From the NCBI GenBank assembly GCA_021154885.1, contig JAJKHS010000066.1:1-64000 (forward strand): DNA of 64,000 bases. Direction: 5' to 3'. Source of the DNA: Thermoanaerobaculum sp. Lineage in GTDB: Bacteria > Acidobacteriota > Thermoanaerobaculia > Multivoradales > UBA5704. This document shows, piece by piece, positions 1 to 8,253 of this stretch (its first letter is position 1; each line of letters begins with the position of its first letter). The notes below the pieces were generated by a model, which saw only the letters and a list, made by a program, of their open reading frames with translations, searched no databases and was not told the origin of the DNA. The translations under genes and the position numbers were made by a program.

Positions 1-292
1 ATCGGATGCGGCTTCTACGTCTACGTTGCCGCGTCGTATCCGGAGACGCCACGACCTTCCGGTCCGTTGCGACATTGTCGAGGTCCGGCGAGGCGCTGGC
101 CCTAATGGATGCCGAAGCGGAAGGGTACCGGGGAGCGCCGGACGCAACGCAGGAGACCCCTTTTCCGGAGAAGCCGCGTCCCGGCGGGCGGATGAGACGT
201 CGCCTCGGGAGAAGCCGCGTCCTGGGCAGCGGAGCCGCAACGTCCACGGCCCCCTTGGGTAAGTGCTTGGAGGAATACGGGAAAAGGAAGGA
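1..292. other. Left-edge stretch, no gene recognised
   Basis: The first 292 bases are GC-rich. Several frames are open by composition, but none reads like a recognisable protein and none has a convincing ribosome binding site. A 15-base segment (GGAGAAGCCGCGTCC) occurs twice, near 168 and 209, about 40 bases apart. I see no promoter, RNA gene or mobile-element end that I can support. Confidence 0.4.
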
Positions 293-887
<595 letters not shown>

Positions 888-943
888 CATCCGTCGAAGC
901 TGAGGGCCAGGGCGGCAGGGTGGATCAAGGGGCAGGACTGCGC

Positions 944-1108
944 TCAGCACCAGCAGGTCGTGTTGGGGCCGAGCGCTGTGTATGTGCACGCCTTGTTGTC
1001 GCTGGAGATGATGCCGCTGCCGGCGGCAGCCTGCTCCAGATTCCGCCCTTCGAGGTATGCGAGGGTCTCCCTCGACAGCGAAAGCTTCCTGGTGCTTGTC
1101 TTCTTCAT
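944..1108 (-). CDS. Class I lanthipeptide-like precursor peptide (orphan)
   Basis: This is a 54-residue peptide. It begins MKKTSTRKLSLSRETLAYLE, which has the KLSLxxETL leader pattern known from class I lanthipeptide precursors of Bacteroidota and Acidobacteriota. A Gly/Ala-rich hinge (residues 27-32, AAAGSG) follows, then a short core rich in Ser, Thr and Cys that ends LGPNTTCWC. The core has Cys 41, 52 and 54 and Ser/Thr at 35, 36, 42, 44, 50 and 51, which suits thioether rings. The start is fixed by AAGGAGAG upstream of ATG 1108. A TATACT box lies about 50 bases upstream. No LanB, LanC, transporter or protease gene is seen in this window, so the modifying enzymes would lie elsewhere. The assignment rests on leader and core pattern only. 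Confidence 0.72.
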   Translation of the reverse strand: MKKTSTRKLSLSRETLAYLEGRNLEQAAAGSGIISSDNKACTYTALGPNTTCWC

Positions 1109-1156
1109 GGGGCGTCTCTCCTTGGGCTTGCCGGGGACCAGCCGCCCGGCCCTGGT

Positions 1157-1162
1157 AGTATA
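1157..1162 (-). promoter_or_regulatory. Probable -10 box for the lanthipeptide-like gene
   Basis: On the minus strand this reads TATACT, a near-consensus sigma-70 -10 element. It would start transcription near 1150 and give a leader of about 42 bases before ATG 1108. No good -35 hexamer lies 16-18 bases upstream, so the call is tentative. Confidence 0.4.
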
Positions 1163-1244
1163 GCGCCTGAGCGTCTGTCGAGCGGACGGAAACCGCAAAC
1201 AGCGCGGTTCCCGCTCGCTCACCTTCTGCGGCGTTGGCCCGCCT

Positions 1245-1379
1245 ATGTTGAAGCACAGTGAGGCAGTGCCGGAATGGTATGGATATTGCACCGCGGAATT
1301 GTCCGCCGAGCCAATGCCCTTCGACTGTGAGCGCATCGTTGACTCCGGCTTCGGGTGGCTCATCACGATGGAGAAGTGA
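1245..1379 (+). CDS. Small ORF upstream of the VOC gene, function unknown
   Basis: This 44-codon frame starts at ATG 1245 and ends one base before the VOC gene's ATG at 1381, so the two could be translationally coupled. The predicted peptide is balanced in composition (it contains EWYGYCTAELSAEPMPF and ends in GWLITMEK) and does not look like a simple GC-driven shadow. There is no clear ribosome binding site and I recognise no family. The frame stays open back to 1164 without another ATG. It may be a short leader gene or the tail of a decayed gene. Confidence 0.3.
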   Translation: MLKHSEAVPEWYGYCTAELSAEPMPFDCERIVDSGFGWLITMEK

Positions 1380-1380
1380 C

Positions 1381-1866
1381 ATGGTAAAGCCAGCAAAGAA
1401 CACGATTTGCCTTTGGTACAATGACGACGCCGAGGACGCGGCGCGATTTTACGCCAAGACCTTTCCCGATTCATCCGTTGGCGCGGTGCACCGCGCACCG
1501 GGAGACTTTCCGTCCGGGAAGAAAGGGGATGCGTTGACGGTCGAGTTTACCGTGATGGGGATTCCCTGCCTCGGGCTCAATGGCGGACCCACGTTCAAGC
1601 ACAACGAAGCATTCTCGTTTCAGGTCGCAACCGCCGACCAGGCCGAAACCGATCGTTACTGGAACGCAATCGTCGGCAACGGCGGCCAAGAGAGTGCGTG
1701 CGGCTGGTGCAAGGACAAATGGGGATTGTCCTGGCAGATTACGCCAATCGCTCTGACCCAAGCGATAACCGATCCCGATCCCGCCGCCGCCAAGCGCGCG
1801 TTCGATGCGATGATGCAGATGCAAAAGATCGACGTCGCGGCCATCGAGGCGGCGCGCCGCGGTTGA
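1381..1866 (+). CDS. VOC superfamily protein (PhnB/3-demethylubiquinone methyltransferase-like)
   Basis: This is a 161-residue single-domain vicinal-oxygen-chelate protein of the PhnB-like group, often annotated as 3-demethylubiquinone-9 3-methyltransferase although the activity is generally untested. It starts with ICLWYNDDAEDAARFYAKTF, the usual first beta-alpha unit. Later come GLNGGPTFKHNEAFSFQV and CGWCKDKWGLSWQITP, which are family hallmarks. The start at ATG 1381 has GGAGAAG about seven bases upstream. These proteins typically act as small cytoplasmic dioxygenase-fold or resistance-like proteins, but no substrate can be inferred. No neighbour suggests a pathway. Confidence 0.88.
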   Translation: MVKPAKNTICLWYNDDAEDAARFYAKTFPDSSVGAVHRAPGDFPSGKKGDALTVEFTVMGIPCLGLNGGPTFKHNEAFSFQVATADQAETDRYWNAIVGNGGQESACGWCKDKWGLSWQITPIALTQAITDPDPAAAKRAFDAMMQMQKIDVAAIEAARRG

Positions 1867-2196
1867 GATCCCCGCCGGGCGTCTCTACAGTGGGGGGTAA
1901 CCCTTTTCCGAAACACCCCCTTAGTTCTACTTTGTCAGATGCCTTCCCGAGCCGTTGGCCCTCATCACCCCGGCCCTCTTCTCCCAGCCTCCCCCCATCC
2001 GCCGGGAGAAGAGGGAGAGGTTAGTCTGAAAGAAAGACAAGAAGAGTCACTGTTTTAGCCCTCTCTCTCCCGGCGGACGGGGGGGAGGCTGGGAGAGAGA
2101 GGGTTGGGAGAGTGAGGGCTCGCCCCGAAGGGGCGCTGCCAACCCGACACCGCCATGTCGGATAAGGTGTGCCCAGCAGGGCTTTAGCGGGATCAG
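1867..2196. other. Intergenic stretch with imperfect inverted repeats
   Basis: This 330-base gap between the VOC gene and the rlmA-like gene holds no gene I can support. It is dominated by the pyrimidine/purine-rich inverted repeat listed separately. A small hairpin around CGCCCCGAAGGGGCG at about 2121-2135 follows. The repeat could terminate transcription from the VOC gene. Confidence 0.6.
1975..2103. repeat. REP-like inverted repeat of the CCTCTC/GCCGGGAG type
   Basis: Two arms of about 45 bases, roughly 1975-2020 and 2059-2103, are imperfect reverse complements. Both include CCCAGCCTCCCCCC followed by TCCGCCGGGAGA (one read from each strand). Each arm can also fold on itself through its CCCTCT..CTCCC and GGGAG..AGAGGG ends. 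This resembles the mobile palindromic repeats scattered between genes in many bacteria. I cannot tell from one copy whether it is repeated genome-wide. Confidence 0.65.
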
Positions 2197-3066
2197 GTGT
2201 ATCCTCTCCCTCTGGTTACCCTCCTCTGCCCCGTCCGCCACTGCGCCGCACCCCTGGAACGGCAGGCGCGCGCTCTCATCTGTTCCCAGGGGCACTCCTT
2301 CGACCTCGCCCGCAGCGGCTACTGCAATCTGTTGCAGCCGCAGGACCGGCGATCGAGGCAGCCTGGTGACTCGAAGGCTGCCGTCGAGGCCCGCCGGCGG
2401 CTCCTCGACGCGGGGTACGGCGCGGCGCTGCTGCGGGCCTTGGAGGAGGAGATGGACGCGCTGGCCCTGCGCCCCGGCGCCGCCGTGCTCGACGTGGGGT
2501 GCGGCGAGGGATATTACCTGGGAGCGCTGACCGGCAGGGGCGGGATCGAGGCCCACGGGCTGGACCTCTCGGTGCCGGCCGTCGATCTGGCGGCCCGGCG
2601 CCACCCCGGGATCAACTGGGTTGTGGCCAACGCCGACCGCTTCCTCCCTTACGCCGCGGGGTCCTTCGACGTCGTCCTCTCCCTGGATGCCCGCCTCCCG
2701 CCGAGCGAGATCCTGCGGGTGATGGTGCCGGAGGGGCGGTTGCTGGTGGCCGTGCCGGCGCCGGACGACTTGGTGGAGTTGCGGGCGGCCGTGCTCGGCG
2801 AGGGGGTGCTGCGCGACCGGCTGGCGCGGGCCGCCGAGACGCTGGCTGACGACTTCGTGCTGGAGGAGCGGCGAACCGTGCGGCAGACCGCCCGGCTGGA
2901 CGCCGCCGCCCTGCGCGACGCGCTGGCCGCCACCTATCGCGGCGCGCGGGAGAGCCGGCAAGCCCGGCTGGAGGCGATTCCGGAAATGGAGGTGACGCTC
3001 GCCCACGATCTGGCGCGCTTCCGTCCCCTCCCTCATTTCCGCGATACCATCGCCAGCCCGGCATGA
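2197..3066 (+). CDS. rlmA: Putative 23S rRNA (guanine-N1)-methyltransferase, RlmA family
   Basis: The protein (289 residues) matches RlmA, which methylates guanine 745 of 23S rRNA using SAM. Its N-terminal zinc-binding region runs from Cys11 to His33, followed by SFDLARSGYCNLLQPQ. Then comes the diagnostic RSRQPGDSKAAVEARRRLLD segment and the SAM-binding motif LDVGCGEGYYLG near residue 100. An oddity is the first ligand pair, which reads C-x4-C instead of the usual C-x2-C, so zinc binding may differ. It begins with GTG. Its stop overlaps the next gene's start (ATGA at 3063), which suggests co-transcription with the glycosyltransferases, although its rRNA role is unrelated to them. Confidence 0.87.
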   Translation: MYPLPLVTLLCPVRHCAAPLERQARALICSQGHSFDLARSGYCNLLQPQDRRSRQPGDSKAAVEARRRLLDAGYGAALLRALEEEMDALALRPGAAVLDVGCGEGYYLGALTGRGGIEAHGLDLSVPAVDLAARRHPGINWVVANADRFLPYAAGSFDVVLSLDARLPPSEILRVMVPEGRLLVAVPAPDDLVELRAAVLGEGVLRDRLARAAETLADDFVLEERRTVRQTARLDAAALRDALAATYRGARESRQARLEAIPEMEVTLAHDLARFRPLPHFRDTIASPA

Positions 3067-5279
3067 AGCTCCCCTTTCGCCCCCCACCGCTCGACTGGAC
3101 CCGCTCCGGACCCGCCGTCCCCCCCGACGGCCTGCCCGGACCCGTGGACGTCGTCGTCCCCGTCTACGGCGCCGCCGCCGAGTTGGCGGCCTGTCTGGCG
3201 AGCCTCCGGCGCCACACCGATCTCGGGGAGCACCGTCTCGTCCTGGTGGTGGACGGCCCCCAGGAACCGGAGGTCGAGGAGTCGATACGGCGGATGGTGG
3301 AGCGCCCCGACGCCGACTTCGCGGCCAAGGTTCTGGTGCTGCGCAATCCGGCGCGGCAGGGGTTCGTGGCCAGCGTCAACCGCGGCATGGCTGGGTCTGA
3401 CCGCGGTTTCCGGGATATCGTCCTCCTCAACAGCGACACCGAGGTGACGGCCGGCTGGCTGGGCAAGCTGCGCGCGGCCGCCTACTCCGATCCCGCCATC
3501 GCGACGGTGACGCCATTCTCGAACAACGCCACCCTCGTCTCCCTCCCTCGCGGCGCCGAGGTCAACGCCCTGCCGGCCGGCTGGACTCTGGACGGCTTCG
3601 CGGCCCTGGTGGAGCGGGTGGCGGCTCGCGAGCGCCCGCGCCTGCCCACGGGCGTCGGCGTCTGCCTCTACATAAAGAGGAAGGCCCTGGATCGGCTGGG
3701 CCTCTTCGACGAGGCGCGCTTCGGCCTCGGCTATGGCGAGGAGAGCGAGTTCTGCTTCCGCGCCCTGAAGGCGGGCTGGCTCAACGTGCTCGACGATGCC
3801 ACCTTCATCTGGCACGCCGGCCAGCGCAGCTTCGGCGCCTCGCGCGGGCCGCGGGTGCGGGCCGCCCACGGCGCCATGCGACGCCTGCACCCCGAGTACC
3901 TGCCCACCATCGCCCGCTTCCTGCACGACGATCCGCTCGCTCCCGCCCGCGAACGGGTGACGGCCGAGCTGCGGCGCCGGCCGGCCCTGCCGGCATTACC
4001 GGCGCGAGGCCCGCGCCGGGTTGTGCACCTCATCCACGGCTGGCCGCCGTGGAACCACGCCGGCACCGAGGTCTACGCCCGCCGCCTCGCCCTGCGCCAG
4101 GCGGCGCGGCGGGAGGTGGCGGTCTACGCCCGCATCGCCGATCCGGAACGGGAGCTGGGCGAGGCTCTGGAGCTGATGGACGGCGGGGCTCGCGTGCGAC
4201 TGGTGGTGAACAACTTCACCCAGCGCGATCCGCTGTCGCGCAACGCCCTCCACGACCGGCGCCTGGCCGCGGACTTCCGTCGCTTCCTGGCCGAGGCCGG
4301 TCCGGACCTGATCCACGTCCACCATCTCGCCGGTCACGCCGCCACCCTGATGAGCGTCGCGGCCGAGCGGGGCGTGCCCATCCTCTACCAGGTGCAGGAC
4401 TGGTGGGCGCCCTGTGCGCGGGCCAACCTGTTCGACGCCGCGAGGCGGCTCTGCTCCGGCCCCGGCCCCGCCAAGTGCACGGCCTGCCTCCCACTGACCG
4501 GCCTCCCCCCCGCTCCCGTCCTCAACCGCCTCCTGCACGCCGCACGGGCGCGCCTGACGCGGCGGGAGATGCGCCGGGCGGACGCTTTCGTCATGGGCTC
4601 GCAGGCCATCCGCGACAGCTTCCTCGCCCTCGGCTGGCTGCGGCCGGAGGACGATGTCCGAGTCATCCCCTACGGCATCGAGCGGCCCGCGGGTCCGGCG
4701 CCACGGCGGACGGGCATCCCGGATCGTCCGCTGCGTTTCGGCCTCATCGGCTCGCTGCTCCCGCACAAGGGGATCCACCTCGCGGTGGCGGCGTTCCGCG
4801 GCGTCGATCCGGCGCGGGCGACGCTCTGCGTCTGGGGAGATCCTCAGATCTCCCCCGCCTACACGGCCGAGCTGGCGGCCCTCGCTTCCCCGGCCGTGCG
4901 CTTCGCCGGCCGCTTCGACGAGGCGCGCCGGCGCGAGACCTTCGCCGCACTCGACGTGCTGCTCGTCCCCTCCCTGGGACTGGAATCGTTCGGCCTGGTG
5001 GCCCGCGAGGCCCTGGCCGAGGGCGTGCCGGTGCTGGCCAGCCGCCGCGGCGCCCTCGCCGAGCTGTTCGATGGCCCTGGGCCGCCGTGGGGCGCCCTCT
5101 TCGATCCCGAGGACCCGGGGGAGCTCTCGGCGTGGATCGAGGGGCTGACGGCCAGCCCGGAGATCGTCGCCGGCTGGCGCGACGCTCTGCCGGCGGTGAA
5201 GGGGATGGAGGAGCACGCGGAGGAGATCGAAGCGCTCTACGAGCGGCTGGTCACCCCCCGGTCCGAAGAAGATGTTTGA
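3063..5279 (+). CDS. Two-domain glycosyltransferase (GT2-GT4 fusion)
   Basis: This is a 738-residue cytoplasmic fusion of two glycosyltransferases. Residues about 20-290 form a GT-A, family-2 domain: VDVVVPVYGAAAELAACL, the nucleotide-binding LLNSDTEVTAGW near residue 120, and a GYGEESEFCFRALKAGW acceptor-site segment. Residues about 318-735 form a GT-B, family-4 domain: VVHLIHGWPPWNHAGTEVYA at its start, a cysteine cluster (LCSGPGPAKCTACL), and the donor-binding SFGLVAREALAEGVPVLASR near 640. Such fusions usually add two consecutive sugars or cap a growing chain. The gene overlaps rlmA by four bases. Substrates cannot be read from sequence; the locus context says surface polysaccharide. Confidence 0.88.
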   Translation: MKLPFRPPPLDWTRSGPAVPPDGLPGPVDVVVPVYGAAAELAACLASLRRHTDLGEHRLVLVVDGPQEPEVEESIRRMVERPDADFAAKVLVLRNPARQGFVASVNRGMAGSDRGFRDIVLLNSDTEVTAGWLGKLRAAAYSDPAIATVTPFSNNATLVSLPRGAEVNALPAGWTLDGFAALVERVAARERPRLPTGVGVCLYIKRKALDRLGLFDEARFGLGYGEESEFCFRALKAGWLNVLDDATFIWHAGQRSFGASRGPRVRAAHGAMRRLHPEYLPTIARFLHDDPLAPARERVTAELRRRPALPALPARGPRRVVHLIHGWPPWNHAGTEVYARRLALRQAARREVAVYARIADPERELGEALELMDGGARVRLVVNNFTQRDPLSRNALHDRRLAADFRRFLAEAGPDLIHVHHLAGHAATLMSVAAERGVPILYQVQDWWAPCARANLFDAARRLCSGPGPAKCTACLPLTGLPPAPVLNRLLHAARARLTRREMRRADAFVMGSQAIRDSFLALGWLRPEDDVRVIPYGIERPAGPAPRRTGIPDRPLRFGLIGSLLPHKGIHLAVAAFRGVDPARATLCVWGDPQISPAYTAELAALASPAVRFAGRFDEARRRETFAALDVLLVPSLGLESFGLVAREALAEGVPVLASRRGALAELFDGPGPPWGALFDPEDPGELSAWIEGLTASPEIVAGWRDALPAVKGMEEHAEEIEALYERLVTPRSEEDV

Positions 5280-5287
5280 CGGAGGTT

Positions 5288-5354
5288 GTAGGGGCGCAAT
5301 TCATTGCGCCCTGAGGTGATGCCGGCCCTGGGGCGCAATGAATTGCGCCCCTAC
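5288..5354. repeat. Perfect 24-bp inverted repeat (REP-like palindrome)
   Basis: The arms at 5288-5311 and 5331-5354 are exact reverse complements of 24 bases, starting GTAGGGGCGCAATTCATTGC on the left. The spacer is 19 bases. Each arm is itself a near-palindrome (GGGCGCAAT/ATTGCGCCC), so a cruciform or cloverleaf is possible. It fills much of the 163-base gap between two same-strand glycosyltransferase genes. Repeats of this GTAGGGGCGCA type are scattered in many bacterial genomes. Confidence 0.8.
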
Positions 5355-5442
5355 GACGCACGCGGGGCGTTCCGGGTGGCGGACAGGCTGAGGCCGCGAA
5401 CTTTCCAAACACCTCCAAGACATACGTTAGAGTCCCCCTGGA

Positions 5443-8253
5443 ATGAGCTCACCGCTGGCCTGCACCATCATCGCGAACAACTATCTCGCCTACGCCCGGG
5501 CCTTCACCCGTTCGTTCCTGGAGCACCACCCGGACGGCAAGGTCTGCGTGCTCGTGGTCGACCCCCCGCAGCCGGGGCACCGCTATGAGGACGAGCCCTT
5601 CGCCGTCGTCTTCGCCGACCAGCTCGGCATCCCGGGCTTCCCTCACCTCTCGTTCCGCTACTCCATCGTCGAGCTGTCGACGGCGGTCAAGCCCTGGTTC
5701 CTCCGCCATCTGCACCGCACGCTGGGCTGCGACCGGGTCTGCTACTTCGATCCCGACGTCCTGATCTTCGGCGACCTCGGCGAGCTCTACGATTGCCTGG
5801 GCCGGGTGGACGCCGTGCTGACGCCGCACCTGACGGCGCCCATCGACGACTCGCTGGTGCCTGCGGAACGGGAGATCCTGCTGTCGGGCATCTACAACCT
5901 CGGCTTCCTCGGGCTGGCGTTCAACGAGCGCACCCTGCCGTTCCTCGACTGGTGGCGCCAGCGCCTCTACCACTGGTGCCTGCACGAGGTGGACAAGGGG
6001 CTGTTCGTGGACCAGCGCTGGATGGACCTCGCCCCCGCCTATCTGTCGCGGGTGGAGATCCTGCGCGACCCGGGCTACAACGTCGCCTACTGGAACCTGG
6101 TCCACCGCACCCTGGCGCGGCGGGACGGCGCCTGGTGGGTGGGCGACGCGCCCCTGCGCTTCTTCCACTTCAGCGGCTACGACTTCCGGCGGCCGGAGAT
6201 GATCTCGAAGTTCCAGAACCGCTTCACCTTCGCGGACCGGCCGGACGTCGTCCCCCTGTTCGAGACCTACCGCGAGAGCATCCGGCGGCAGGGGCAGGAG
6301 GAGGTCCAGGGCTACCCCTACGGTTACGGCCGCTTCGCCAACGACGTCGCCATCCCGGACCTGGCGCGCCGGGCCCTGCGGCAGGTCGATCCCGAGGCGG
6401 TGCGCTGGCCCGATCCGTTCGTCACGGCGGGGCCCGACAGCTTCTTCGACTGGCTGCGCCAGCCGGTGGACGGCGACGAATCCATCCCGCTGCCCCGGCT
6501 CGCCCTGCTGCTCTGGGATGAACGCGAGGATCTGCAGCGCTGCTTCTCCCGGCCGTGGGCGGCGGACCGCCCGGGCTTCGCCGATTGGCTCCTCCAGACC
6601 ACGTCCAGCGCCGAGCGGATCGATCCGGCGTTCACCGCCGGGCTGGCGCAGGCCCTCCGCCAGCACGCAGCAGGGTCGACGCATCCGCTGACCCGCCTGG
6701 CCTCGCTGGTGGATTCGCCAGCCTTGGCGTCTGGCGAATTGGGAGCGGCGGAGATCGCCTGGCTGACGGCCGACGCCGGCCATGAGCCCCGACGCCGGCC
6801 GCGGGTGCCCCGGCTGGCCCTGGAGATACATCGCCGGCGGGCCGACCTGCTGCGGGCATTCCCCGATCCCCTGGGCGCCGACCGGGCGGCGCTGGCGCTC
6901 TGGTACGTCACCTCCGGCCGGCACGAGTACCAGCTCCCGAAGACCGTGATCAGACCCGTGCTCCGCACCCTGTCGTGGCGCCGGCAGGCCTGGGCGCGAT
7001 TGTGGTGGGAGCGGCAGCGGCGCCGGGCGCGGACCGGCGCACGGCGGGCGGCGGCGCCGGAGAGGCCCGCCGCGGACGAGGCGATCCAGCCAGCGGCGCG
7101 TGCCGCGGGCGCCGCCGAGCCCCTGGGCTTCAACGTCATCGGCTGGTCCGCGGCGCCCACCGGCGTCGGCGAGGCCTGCCGCGGCACCCTGGCCGCCCTG
7201 AAGCAGGCCGGCCTCGGCTCCGCCCTCTGGCCGCTCGACGGCCGGACGGACGGCGCGCCGGGGATGATGGGGACAATGGGGACGATGGCGGCGGGGACGG
7301 CCCACGGCGGGCTCCCCTACGAGGTCAGCCTCTATCACGTCAACGCCGACATGATGGAGACCGTCCAGAGCCGCCTCCCCCGCGGCTTCACCGCCGGGCG
7401 GCACAGCATCGGCTACTGGTTCTGGGAGCTGGCGCACTTCCCCCTGAGCTTCGCCCCGGCCTTCCGCCACGTCGACGAGGTGTGGGCTCCCAGCCGCTTC
7501 TGCCAGCAGGCGTTCCAGTCCATCGCCACGGTCGAGGTACGGCGGGTGCCGCCGTGCGTCGTGCCCGGCACGGCGGCACCCGCCGACCGCGCGGCCCTCG
7601 GCATCGCTCGCGAGAGCTTCCTCTTCTTCTTCGCCTTCGACGCTCTCTCGGTGCCGGAGCGGAAGAACCCGGCCGGGCTGCTCGCCGCCTTCGCCCGGGT
7701 GGCCCGGGAGAGCCGGCGGCCGGTCCACCTGCTGGTGAAGCTGAATCACGCGGAGGCCGAGCCGGTCTTCGTCGCCGAGCTCCAGCGCCGCTGCGCGGGG
7801 TTGCCGGTCACCCTGCTCACCGGCACTCTGAGCCGCGACCAGCTCGACGGCCTGACCGCCGCCTGCGACGCCTACGTCTCCCTCCACCGCTCCGAGGGGC
7901 TGGGCCTGCCCCTCGTCGAGGCCATGTATCGCGGCAAGCCGGTCATCGCCACCGGCTACGGCGGCGTCACCGACTTCCTCGACGAGGAGACCGGCTTCGT
8001 GGTGCGCCACGGCATGACGACCCTCGAACGCCCGCTGGGGCCCTACCCGGCCGGCGCGGTATGGGCCGAGCCGGACGCGGAGCACGCCGCCGCGCTCATG
8101 CTGGCCCTCGCCGCGGCGCCGGAGTCCGCGGCGGCGAAGGCCGAGGCGGCCCGGCGCCGGGTGCTGGAGCTCTATGGACCCGAGGCCGCCGGCCGCCGCC
8201 TGCGCTGCGAGCTGGCGCGCATCCGCGAGATGGGAGACGCCCGCCATGGCTAA
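5443..8253 (+). CDS. Two-domain glycosyltransferase (GT-A plus GT4 fusion)
   Basis: This 936-residue protein starts with a GT-A-type transferase related to GT8-like enzymes: CTIIANNYLAYARAFTRSFL, then CYFDPDVLIFGDLGELYD with the metal-binding DPD near residue 105. Residues about 300-500 hold a helical region with two similar segments (LLLWDEREDLQRCF and ADLLRAFPDPLGADRAALAL). From about 560 a GT4 domain follows: FNVIGWSAAPTGVGEACRG, and the donor site SEGLGLPLVEAMYRGKPVIA near 815. It overlaps the next gene by eight bases. It is probably a polysaccharide chain or decoration enzyme working at the cytoplasmic face of the membrane. The linkage made is unknown. Confidence 0.87.
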   Translation: MSSPLACTIIANNYLAYARAFTRSFLEHHPDGKVCVLVVDPPQPGHRYEDEPFAVVFADQLGIPGFPHLSFRYSIVELSTAVKPWFLRHLHRTLGCDRVCYFDPDVLIFGDLGELYDCLGRVDAVLTPHLTAPIDDSLVPAEREILLSGIYNLGFLGLAFNERTLPFLDWWRQRLYHWCLHEVDKGLFVDQRWMDLAPAYLSRVEILRDPGYNVAYWNLVHRTLARRDGAWWVGDAPLRFFHFSGYDFRRPEMISKFQNRFTFADRPDVVPLFETYRESIRRQGQEEVQGYPYGYGRFANDVAIPDLARRALRQVDPEAVRWPDPFVTAGPDSFFDWLRQPVDGDESIPLPRLALLLWDEREDLQRCFSRPWAADRPGFADWLLQTTSSAERIDPAFTAGLAQALRQHAAGSTHPLTRLASLVDSPALASGELGAAEIAWLTADAGHEPRRRPRVPRLALEIHRRRADLLRAFPDPLGADRAALALWYVTSGRHEYQLPKTVIRPVLRTLSWRRQAWARLWWERQRRRARTGARRAAAPERPAADEAIQPAARAAGAAEPLGFNVIGWSAAPTGVGEACRGTLAALKQAGLGSALWPLDGRTDGAPGMMGTMGTMAAGTAHGGLPYEVSLYHVNADMMETVQSRLPRGFTAGRHSIGYWFWELAHFPLSFAPAFRHVDEVWAPSRFCQQAFQSIATVEVRRVPPCVVPGTAAPADRAALGIARESFLFFFAFDALSVPERKNPAGLLAAFARVARESRRPVHLLVKLNHAEAEPVFVAELQRRCAGLPVTLLTGTLSRDQLDGLTAACDAYVSLHRSEGLGLPLVEAMYRGKPVIATGYGGVTDFLDEETGFVVRHGMTTLERPLGPYPAGAVWAEPDAEHAAALMLALAAAPESAAAKAEAARRRVLELYGPEAAGRRLRCELARIREMGDARHG

